Source: a virus. Taken from it: DNA of 20,305 nt. The DNA lies in IMG/VR virus record IMGVR_UViG_3300042301_004044, positions 1-20,305 of that record; one strand, 5' to 3'. Made by a program: the position numbers and the translations under genes. A model generated the notes under the pieces. It made no database searches. It was not told where the DNA came from and worked only from the letters and a program-made list of their open reading frames with translations. Below are positions 1 through 6,900 of the stretch, one piece after another (within the stretch, counting starts at the first letter, position 1; every line of letters begins with the position of its first letter).

Positions 1-654
1 TATTTCGTTAATAGTGCATGGTTTAACCAGCATATCCGGGAATAATTTAACCAAAGTTTTTTCACCTAAACCTTCAATTCCACTAATATTATCTGAACTA
101 TCTCCGGTGAGAATCTTACAAAGTAATACATTATAATGTGGTATCTGAACTTTATTTATGGTAATCATATCACCCTGTTTAAAGTATTGTTTTGCGTTTG
201 GCGAGTAAATGGTTACCTTATCCGAAATAAGTTGTGTAAGGTCTTTATCTGATGAAAAAATGGTAATCTCTTCATTAGTTGCTCTCAGACAATAATAAGC
301 AATCAAGTCATCCGCCTCATTATTAATCATCTCAACTTGTCTAACAAAGACTTCCTCAAGATATTCTTTAATACGAGCGTTTTGTTGTAGATATGATTCG
401 TACTTAAACTCATTCATATCTTGTTTTCTATTTCCTTTATATTGTGGATAAAGTTCTTTCCGAGTGGATGAACTATGTTCGGCATCCCAGAACACAACTA
501 CCTTATCGTAGTTATGTTCCTCAAGGAATTTCCGAATTGTATTTATAAAGTGGTAAATAGCCCCTAAGTGACTTCCGTCACTATAGAGGTCTTTTACTCC
601 GTGGAATCCAATCTTCATTAAGTTGGACCCATCTACTAATAATGTTTTAATCAC
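1..654 (-). CDS. rnh: 5'-3' exonuclease / flap endonuclease, T4 RNase H type (partial, C-terminus off window)
   Basis: The first 218 residues of a FEN1/PIN-type nuclease, which in T4 removes RNA primers and 5' flaps during lagging-strand synthesis. Visible signatures in order: the first metal-binding Asp in LLVDGSN (D8), FWD (D57) followed by the basic arch-like segment STRKELYPQYKGNRK (residues 63-77), the acidic pair region NEADD (112-116), SSDKD (134-138), and the helix-three-turn-helix DNA-binding motif starting GDSSDNISGIEGLGEKT (184-200). The start is GTG at 654-652. An in-frame TAA lies at 666-664, and the next ATG (residue 12) would remove D8, so GTG is the only start that keeps the active site. 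It begins 27 bases after the uvsX stop and is probably cotranscribed with it. No Shine-Dalgarno is seen. The gene runs off the left edge; the T4 protein is about 305 residues, so roughly a third is missing. Family assignment is firm; substrate preference is inferred. Confidence 0.93.
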   Translation of the reverse strand, partial: MIKTLLVDGSNLMKIGFHGVKDLYSDGSHLGAIYHFINTIRKFLEEHNYDKVVVFWDAEHSSSTRKELYPQYKGNRKQDMNEFKYESYLQQNARIKEYLEEVFVRQVEMINNEADDLIAYYCLRATNEEITIFSSDKDLTQLISDKVTIYSPNAKQYFKQGDMITINKVQIPHYNVLLCKILTGDSSDNISGIEGLGEKTLVKLFPDMLVKPCTINEI

Positions 655-681
655 ATTGGTGATTTAGAGGTGAATAATATT

Positions 682-1692
682 TTAAAATTCTCTTTCTTCT
701 TTTTCTTCTTTTAGGTCGAAGTCACCATCAGTTCCGATGATATCCTTCCAATATTCTGCGTATTCTTTTTTATATTTTTCAATATTAATTTTTTCTTCCG
801 CACTATCTTTACCCGCAATGAATCCGTGTGGTGTTACAATAATTTTTCCATCATCATAACCTAATCCGTTGATGTGATTCTTCATTACCGAAACTTTTGT
901 TCTTGAAGCAAACTTAATAGTTCGTTTATCTTTAGTTGCAGTAATCTTAGTTGTTCCAGCGCCTTTTTGGTTACCAAATAAATAAACCAATGATGAGTTT
1001 AACCAAATCGCCTCTCCACCTTTAGCTTTAATCTTCGGTTGTCCAAAAGGATTATCCGGTAATTCAACCCATGGTTGATTAACAATAATCAAAGTGTTTT
1101 CGTATTTTGAATCAGACTTACGAGAACCCGAAATTCTTTGGTTAATACCCATTCCAATCTTATCTGCTAATGCGGATGCATTGTGTTGTTTACCACCTTT
1201 ACCTTCATAAGTCATTTTACAAGGTACAGAACCTACTGAATCCCACATAAAACATAAACTATAATCTAAGTTTCCTTTTTCTTGTTCGTCTAATAAATTA
1301 TTAATGTAATCAGTAATTTGTTCGATATAATTAAAGTTATTATTAAAGATGTAAAATCCATCCCAATCTAATTCACCTGTTTCTTCATCAACAACTTCCT
1401 GACAATCAAACCCCATTAACTTAGCGTGTTCAAACGACCATTTTTGTTCGGTAATAATAAAGACAGGTAAAATACCTTTTTTTTGTGCATCAACAGCAGT
1501 TTTTACAAGTGCTGTTGTTTTACCCGTATCCGAGTGACCCAAGAACATATTAAGATGTCCAATCGCAGGTCCGGGTAATCCAACCGCATCCAAGAAGTCC
1601 GGACCTAAGTCAAAAAATCTTTGTGGTTTGTATTTTGCCGATACCGAGAATTTATCTTTAATTGATTTGAAATCGTTTTTCTTAATCGCCAT
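682..1692 (-). CDS. uvsX: UvsX/RecA-like recombinase
   Basis: A 336-residue RecA-superfamily ATPase. It would form filaments on ssDNA and carry out strand exchange in recombination-dependent replication and repair. The Walker A loop is GHSDTGKTT (52-60). A Glu at the end of the next strand (E82 in FIITEQKW) fits the catalytic glutamate. Walker B is LCFMWD (146-151), followed by SVGSVP. LIIVNQPW (201-208) and KAKGGEAIWLNSS (222-234) match the region leading into RecA/UvsX loop L2. The C-terminus is acidic (DGDFDLKEEKEEREF), as in UvsX and RecA, where such tails modulate DNA binding. It is somewhat shorter than T4 UvsX (about 390 residues). The ATG lies inside the end of the upstream 98-aa gene (11-nt overlap), which suggests translational coupling, and the leader is A-rich without a Shine-Dalgarno. 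Neighbours (gp32-like SSB, RNase H) support the role. A bacterial RecA is less likely given the short length and phage context. Confidence 0.93.
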   Translation of the reverse strand: MAIKKNDFKSIKDKFSVSAKYKPQRFFDLGPDFLDAVGLPGPAIGHLNMFLGHSDTGKTTALVKTAVDAQKKGILPVFIITEQKWSFEHAKLMGFDCQEVVDEETGELDWDGFYIFNNNFNYIEQITDYINNLLDEQEKGNLDYSLCFMWDSVGSVPCKMTYEGKGGKQHNASALADKIGMGINQRISGSRKSDSKYENTLIIVNQPWVELPDNPFGQPKIKAKGGEAIWLNSSLVYLFGNQKGAGTTKITATKDKRTIKFASRTKVSVMKNHINGLGYDDGKIIVTPHGFIAGKDSAEEKINIEKYKKEYAEYWKDIIGTDGDFDLKEEKEEREF

Positions 1693-1978
1693 TTTCTATT
1701 TTTTTTATGTGTGGTAATTTGTTTGTTTTATTTCTATTGTATTTTGAAGAATCTTCACCATATAGTACATCAATTTCTTCTTCATGAAAAGTAATCAATC
1801 GACTACTGATTACACCTTCTTCATTAGCCCCTTCGTCCAACATTCCAAATAAAACACTATCACCAATTTCTTTACTTCTCCCTGAGAAGTATGTTTTATC
1901 TTTTAGTTGACTTAGAATTTCATAAGACAACATTTTATTGTCCCTTAATTGTAAATCAATTTCTTCTTTAAATGTCAT
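1682..1978 (-). CDS. Unknown 98-aa acidic protein between ssb and uvsX
   Basis: A small acidic protein that I do not recognise. The N-terminal half looks helical (EEIDLQLRDNKMLSYEILSQL, residues 5-25); the rest mixes short hydrophobic strands with acidic clusters (HEEEIDVLYGED). There is no signal peptide, membrane segment or Cys pair. Coding is supported by its tight fit: it starts just after the hairpin downstream of ssb, and its last 11 bases overlap the uvsX start, the same overlap size as at 11642-11652. Lying between the ssDNA-binding protein and the recombinase, it could be a recombination mediator or accessory factor (the role UvsY plays in T4). That is inference from position only; I see no convincing UvsY sequence signature. 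The start ATG at 1978 lacks a Shine-Dalgarno, like its neighbours. Confidence 0.75.
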   Translation of the reverse strand: MTFKEEIDLQLRDNKMLSYEILSQLKDKTYFSGRSKEIGDSVLFGMLDEGANEEGVISSRLITFHEEEIDVLYGEDSSKYNRNKTNKLPHIKKIENGD

Positions 1979-1990
1979 ATGATAATATTA

Positions 1991-2029
1991 TAAAACTTGG
2001 ACACTTAGTTAGACAAAATGTCCAAGTTT
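1991..2029 (-). terminator. Hairpin/terminator between ssb and the 98-aa gene
   Basis: Perfect 11-bp inverted repeat: AAACTTGGACA (1993-2003) pairs with TGTCCAAGTTT (2019-2029), with a 15-nt loop. On the minus strand the stem is followed by TTTTATAAT, a modest U-tract. It begins 12 bases after the ssb stop and ends just before the next start. It probably ends most ssb transcripts while letting some read through to uvsX and rnh, which would give more SSB than recombinase. It could also protect the ssb mRNA 3' end. Confidence 0.7.
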
Positions 2030-2041
2030 GATTGTTTTATT

Positions 2042-2896
2042 TTAGAAAGGTAAATCCTCGTCCGGGAAGTCGTTTGCTTGAGGGTCAACCGGTGCTGAAC
2101 TTTGAGATTTTCCACCACCAAATGATTCCGTATTAACTGAATCACTTTCGTAAGCGTATCCACCTTTTTCCGAATCCCATCTTGGTGTTTCTCCACGAGC
2201 AATTGCCTCAAGATATTCAACAGGTTTTTTAGAATAAACATCTAACCAAGTTAATTCGTCAGTAATCCAAGCGTTTGCTTGAGCCGGGTCAGTATGTACC
2301 GGACCTTGGTCTTCGTACATAATTGTAGATACTGCAGTATATTCTTTACCATTTGGAGCCTTTGTTTTATTTAATTCAATGATTAAATCTCTACCGATAT
2401 TAGCATCAGTAATATCTCCTTTGTTTCTCCAAATTGGAATGATTTTATCTAAGATACCATCATTTTTGTAGTTGTGTTTGAATCTCCAAAATTTTGGTCC
2501 GTCTTCTTCCTTATCTCTATCTATAACTTTTACGATATAGAATTTACGAGAACGATACTGAGCAGCCAATTGTTTGTCTGATTCTTTTCCGGTTGAGATT
2601 AACTCTTCATAAACCTCATTTAAAGGTGAACGTTCGTTATCGTTTTTTCCCGGGTCATAAAATTTTTGCCATTGTCCTCCTACTTGTATCTCATGATACC
2701 AAGCCTCTTTAAATGGTGATGAACCATCGCTTGTAGGTAAGATTCTAACTCTTCTTTGTCCAGATTGCTCCTTATCACTTAAGATAAGTGCAAAATATTT
2801 TTTCATTCTTTCGTCTTGCGACATTTTCCCTTGGGCCCCGCCCCCTGATTGTTTTGAATTTTCGTACTGTGCCAATACGGCGTCTAATGAACTCAT
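2042..2896 (-). CDS. 32: gp32-like single-stranded DNA-binding protein
   Basis: A 284-residue protein with the layout of T4 gp32. It has a short basic/polar N-terminal arm, a core opening with RRVRILPT (48-55) as in gp32 cores, an aromatic/basic core (WYHEI 66-70, QWQKFYDPG 75-83, SRKFYIVKVIDRD 116-128, FWRFKH 136-141), a Gly/Ser-rich linker (about 255-272) and an acidic C-terminal tail. It would coat ssDNA and recruit replication and recombination partners. Two oddities stand out. The protein has no cysteine at all: where gp32 has its zinc CPxC, this protein reads SPLN (90-93), so the zinc site appears lost. The tail ends NDFPDEDLPF, very close to the host-type SSB tip (E. coli ends DFDDDIPF) and unlike gp32. 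The start ATG is 2896; a promoter and terminator lie just upstream. Family call is from pattern resemblance and context, not an alignment. Confidence 0.85.
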   Translation of the reverse strand: MSSLDAVLAQYENSKQSGGGAQGKMSQDERMKKYFALILSDKEQSGQRRVRILPTSDGSSPFKEAWYHEIQVGGQWQKFYDPGKNDNERSPLNEVYEELISTGKESDKQLAAQYRSRKFYIVKVIDRDKEEDGPKFWRFKHNYKNDGILDKIIPIWRNKGDITDANIGRDLIIELNKTKAPNGKEYTAVSTIMYEDQGPVHTDPAQANAWITDELTWLDVYSKKPVEYLEAIARGETPRWDSEKGGYAYESDSVNTESFGGGKSQSSAPVDPQANDFPDEDLPF

Positions 2897-2928
2897 GTGT
2901 TATAAAATTAAATTGTTAAATTGTCCTT

Positions 2929-2960
2929 TAAATATAGGTGATAAAATTAATGAAGTCAAA
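2929..2960 (-). promoter_or_regulatory. Candidate promoter for the ssb-uvsX-rnh block
   Basis: On the minus strand TTTG (2960-2957) is followed after 20 nt by TATATTTA (2936-2929), matching the Bacteroidota housekeeping pattern TTTG / 19-21 nt / TAnnTTTG except for the last base. The same bases also read as TTGACT, 17 nt, TATATT, a good sigma-70-type promoter. It lies directly after the U-tract of the terminator closing the structural block and ahead of the ssb start at 2896, leaving a leader of roughly 25-30 nt. The TATTTATA motif found at tail-gene junctions is absent here, so this block may be transcribed earlier or by unmodified host polymerase. Confidence 0.6.
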
Positions 2961-2961
2961 T

Positions 2962-2998
2962 AAAAAAAGGTGTCCGTTAAGACACCTTTGAATTTTTT
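2962..2998 (-). terminator. Strong bidirectional intrinsic terminator
   Basis: A 9-bp perfect stem, AAAGGTGTC (2966-2974) with GACACCTTT (2981-2989), and a 6-nt loop. On the minus strand it runs into seven T residues (complement of 2962-2968). On the plus strand six T residues follow at 2993-2998. It sits immediately after the stop of the 232-aa gene and separates the structural block from the ssb promoter. The plus-strand arm has no plus-strand gene to serve in this window. Confidence 0.85.
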
Positions 2999-2999
2999 A

Positions 3000-3698
3000 T
3001 TATCGTTTGAATGATGTTTTGTATTCATCTTCTTGAGAACCAGGTTGGAATGAATTTTTAATATCATTTACATTAATATCTTCAACTTCGTCTGAAGTTA
3101 AAACATAATCATTTTTTCCTGTTTTCTCCATCTCTTCTTGTTTGTCATCGAAGAATTGTGAAAGTTTTTGGTTAAATGGATATGAATCGTAACTTCTCAA
3201 CTCTAATTTTTCTTGAGGAGTTTTTTCACGATACTTCTCAATTTTATTTTCAAGTGAGTTTAATTTGTTCATAACATTATCCATCTCACCCAATTTAGCT
3301 TCTAAGTTAGACAATTGGTTAAACAAGTTTTCAAAATATTCTTCTTGTTTTGTTTCAATATTTTTTTGAGAATTAACTAAGTCAGTTATTTCAAGTTCTT
3401 CAGATTCTTCACCTTCAGTACTTGTTTCTTCTGATTGTCCCTCATCGTCAATTTTTTCAACGTCAGGGTCATTAGCAACATCAATTGGTTGTGGTGCCCC
3501 GTCTCCCGGTGCTGGTGGTGGTACTGCCTCAGAAGGTGCCGGTGCCGGTGGAACTTCTCCTCCCGCAGGTGGTGGTGGCGTTAACGCCTCTAACCCCGCT
3601 GTTGGGTCTTCAGGAACTTCCGCCTCTTGTTCCATAATATACTTGTTGATATTATGATATCTTGCAATTTCTTGTATTAATTTCTTGTCTAAAGCCAT
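3000..3698 (-). CDS. Unknown 232-aa protein: Pro/Ala-rich linker, acidic segment, coiled coil
   Basis: I do not recognise the family. The parts are clear: a short helical N-terminus (LIQEIARYHNINKYIMEQ, 7-24), a Pro/Ala/Gly-rich flexible stretch (about 28-72, including PPPPAGG and PAPAPSEAVPPPAP), a very acidic segment (73-105) and a likely coiled coil (about 107-160) with regular Leu/Ile/Asn spacing. A charged C-terminal region ends KTSFKR. There is no Cys, signal peptide or membrane span. The Pro-rich stretch is encoded by DNA visibly richer in G+C (about 3480-3600) than its surroundings, as Pro/Ala/Gly codons require. It is the last gene of the structural block, five bases after the 74-aa gene and just ahead of the terminator. 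A virion, scaffold or assembly role is plausible from position, but nothing in the sequence proves it. Confidence 0.8.
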   Translation of the reverse strand: MALDKKLIQEIARYHNINKYIMEQEAEVPEDPTAGLEALTPPPPAGGEVPPAPAPSEAVPPPAPGDGAPQPIDVANDPDVEKIDDEGQSEETSTEGEESEELEITDLVNSQKNIETKQEEYFENLFNQLSNLEAKLGEMDNVMNKLNSLENKIEKYREKTPQEKLELRSYDSYPFNQKLSQFFDDKQEEMEKTGKNDYVLTSDEVEDINVNDIKNSFQPGSQEDEYKTSFKR

Positions 3699-3703
3699 TT
3701 CGA

Positions 3704-3928
3704 TTATCCGTTTAATAATTGTTTAATTCCTCCTGCCGTTTCAACTCTAACTTTTCTATTAATAGTTGTTTGGTGTCCGGCTCTTTCAATAAGACCATCT
3801 CTTTCTCTGATTGTATAACAATCCCCTGTGTCTAAATCACAAACTTGTTGTGTTCCGTCACCGTTATCTGTTTGAGAAACTCTAGTTGATTTCCCAAGAT
3901 AGTTGTCTAATGCTGATTTTATGTTCAT
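3704..3928 (-). CDS. Unknown 74-aa protein
   Basis: A small protein of unknown function. The N-terminus looks helical (MNIKSALDNYLGK), followed by a short beta-like middle with two cysteines in CDLDTGDC (C30, C37) and a basic C-terminal part (NRKVRVETAGGIKQLLNG). The Asp/Gly-rich loop between the cysteines could form a turn, but two cysteines alone do not support a zinc site. It starts 32 bases after the stop of the 2563-aa gene, with a TATTTATA motif between them, and ends five bases before the 232-aa gene, so the two are probably cotranscribed late genes. Coding is supported by tight packing and by the same leader type as other late genes (A/T-rich, no Shine-Dalgarno). Confidence 0.75.
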   Translation of the reverse strand: MNIKSALDNYLGKSTRVSQTDNGDGTQQVCDLDTGDCYTIRERDGLIERAGHQTTINRKVRVETAGGIKQLLNG

Positions 3929-3942
3929 AAAATTGTTTTTAT

Positions 3943-3950
3943 TATAAATA
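3943..3950 (-). promoter_or_regulatory. Junction motif TATTTATA upstream of the 74-aa gene
   Basis: The minus strand reads TATTTATAATAAAAAC here, ending 14 nt before the ATG at 3928. The same 8-mer lies at 17034-17041 (also 14 nt from its ATG), 18891-18898 and 19858-19865. It is a candidate late promoter or mRNA-processing/translation element. Its complement, TATAAATA, is exactly the T4 late -10 sequence, but would then point against the genes. Confidence 0.4.
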
Positions 3951-3960
3951 TATCGTTATG

Positions 3961-6900
3961 TTATAAAGTGAAAACGTCACTTACTATAGTTTGAACTAAA
4001 ACTTCACCACCAATCGGAGATGTATTACCATACGGTTTATATTGTACTTGTAATCTAAAATTCCCCAATTTATTAATATTAATTAAATTAGTATAATTAG
4101 TCGCAACACTTCCACTACCACCATAATTTGCAATTTCATATGTTTCAGCGTATAAAACTCTATTATTAATAGCTTTTCGTTCGTCAAATGGTTCTTGAGT
4201 TGTTAATTGATATGTAATATATCCTCCATCCGGTTTTTTAATATTATAATAACTCCAACCACTTCCTTGTAACTCAGTGGACTCACCTATTTTAACGAAA
4301 GCAATTTGTTGAGGTGGGAATGTTGGTAATGTTTGACTAGTTGGAACATTGTCAACAGGAACTTGAGATTGATTTGGTAATGTATACCAAACTCTGAACG
4401 GAAATTGTTGTACCACGGGTTGTTCTTGTCCTTTATACGCTTTAAGAACAAACACAATATCAATCTGTGTTTTACCTTCAATTTTAGGGATATTAGTTAT
4501 AAAATAAGATTCAACTTCAGTTAAGTTAATATTAAACTGATTATTTGATACTTGCCCTCCAACACCTATCACACTTTGTGAAATATATTTTCGAGTAACT
4601 TTACCGTTAACTTCCTCTAATTCATATACTACATATTTCATGTCAGGATTAGGTGATAATACCCATCCAGTTTCCTGTGGATTTATCTTAACATTTAATG
4701 ATTGAGTTTTACTATCGTTCAACTGAACCGCGGTACCAATCATAGTAATATTACCCACAGTCTGAGGATTAGTATTTACAGTCTCAGTTTGAGGTGCGTT
4801 TGCAGTTTGATTTTGTGGATTTTGATAACCACCCGGTGATGCTGCAGATGACGCAGTGATTGATGGGTCAAATGTATAATCATTTGTACTTGTTACGGTA
4901 CCATTAGGGGTTACAATAACAATCTTACCTTTATTAACTACAGTACCCGTTCCAATTATTGGTGTGTTAAACCTTAATGTTGTATTATTAAACACCGTGA
5001 ATCCTGTTGCAGGAACACTAACTCCATTAACTGTAACTGAGGTGGCACCATTAAAACTAACTCCATTAACTTGAACTATAGTTCCAGTATTACCTGATAA
5101 AGGAGAGAATGATGTAATAGTTGGTGGAGGACATGCTAATTGTGAGGTAACCGCTGCAGTATTTGGAACACCATTTGTAGTACCTTCACTCTCAACTTTA
5201 TTAATTATATTTTTTAAATCCTCAACAATCGCTTTAGTTGCAACACCGACACTAAGTGCCGAGGTTAACGCTTTATCAAATGTTTCTTTAGTTTCAGTAT
5301 ATTCTTTAGTATGTGAATCATAAGTAGATTCACTAACATTTTTAACCGGCCAATAACAAGCATAATACTTAACAAGACCCAACTCTAATACTTGTGGAAC
5401 TCTTTCCTGTAATCTAGCAGTCATAAACGACACAAATGTATCAATCGATGCAAAATTAGCAACAGGTGTTGTTCCTTTAGTTGAAGGATTTGGATTAAGA
5501 TTTACACAAGAATATGTACTAAGGAACGTATCATCAATCTGACCGTAATCAACATTTAATGGAGCCGTTGCAAAGTTATTATTCCAACCATTAAACACAC
5601 CTAATTTACTATTACTATCTTTTTGGAAAGTTCTAAGATAAGCAATACAATAAATAATTGTTGCCAACTCAGGGTTATTTGGCATAACTCGTTTAAGAAC
5701 ATCCGCAAATTCTTTTTCAGTCATTTTGGTAAGAACTGCATTAGTTGCCTGATATTTTTTAGATAAATAAATTGGAAGTACCTGACTTTCACATTCATTT
5801 GGAGCACCTTTTGTATTATTTGCAGATTGAACTGTATTATTTGTTTTATTAGATTCGGTTGAAGCACTTAATACATTAATTTTATCTTGTTTAATTTTAA
5901 GAAGTGATTCAATTTTTGTTAATAAATTTTGATTAATACTTTGAATAAAACTATCAATTGCGGGTAAATCGTATACTCCTTGTCTAATTCCTTGAAATGA
6001 TGTTTGAAACTGTCCCGGTTGGATACTATGTTCAACTTGTTGTATCATATACGGTCCATTAAACATTGGGACGTGTCTTAAATTAAAATACATTGTTGGT
6101 TGTAATAAGGCATTCCCTAAACAGACAACAGAACATTTGTAACTTCTTTGTTTATAAAGATTATACAAACTTGCATTTTGTGTTGAAACATTTTTACCTG
6201 ATGCTTGTTCAGATATATTTATCTGTGTTGCAATTGATTCTGAAGTTGCAGTACCATTATCCTGAGAAACAGAGAATGAGTAAAACACATTTTGATTTCT
6301 TGTCCCAATATCAACTGTAAATCCAACACATTTATTTGAAACCCCCCAATCTTTTTTACCAACTTGATTTTCAATCAAAGGATTTTCAGAGGCACGACTC
6401 ATATTAAAACCGTCATCTCTAAACCTAAAATTACCTTTTGGTAATTCTAAATATTGAGATGGTTTTCCAACATAAAAACAAACCATTTTAGAACTTGATT
6501 TTCTGTAATCAACATCTAAAAATGTTCCCCATAAACTATTAGCAAACTCTAATGACCCTTCGGCTTTATTTGGTATTGTTGTACCATCAACATCCTGAAC
6601 ATTATAAAAATTAATATATGCCGGTAGATTCATCACAGTGAAATTATTTTTAATCAATAATCCACTGATGAATGTATAAACACTCATAGTTTCGTTTAAA
6701 GATTTTTGACTAAACATACTTCTCATATCAAAAATATCCAATAAGATAGTATCACCAATATTTCTTGACGCTCTATCTAAGAATAGAATATCTTCAAACA
6801 GTGTTTTAGTTTTATAATCCCCTCCAGCAATCCATTTATCATTTAGAGCTTTAAATACTTCATAGTTTTCAACTTTACTTTGTTGTCCATCAATTACAGT

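Noticed and set aside
619-654. Alternative ATG start for the exonuclease at residue 12
   Set aside because: It would delete the first catalytic Asp (VDG) and the first core strand; the GTG at 654 keeps both.
2005-2241. 78-codon open frame on the minus strand
   Set aside because: It overlaps the 3' end of the ssb gene in another frame and reaches into the hairpin; its composition is shadow-like and the ssb frame is clearly the real one.
3815-3840. Possible zinc-binding pair in the 74-aa protein (CDLDTGDC)
   Set aside because: Only two cysteines and no well-placed His are present, too little for a zinc site.
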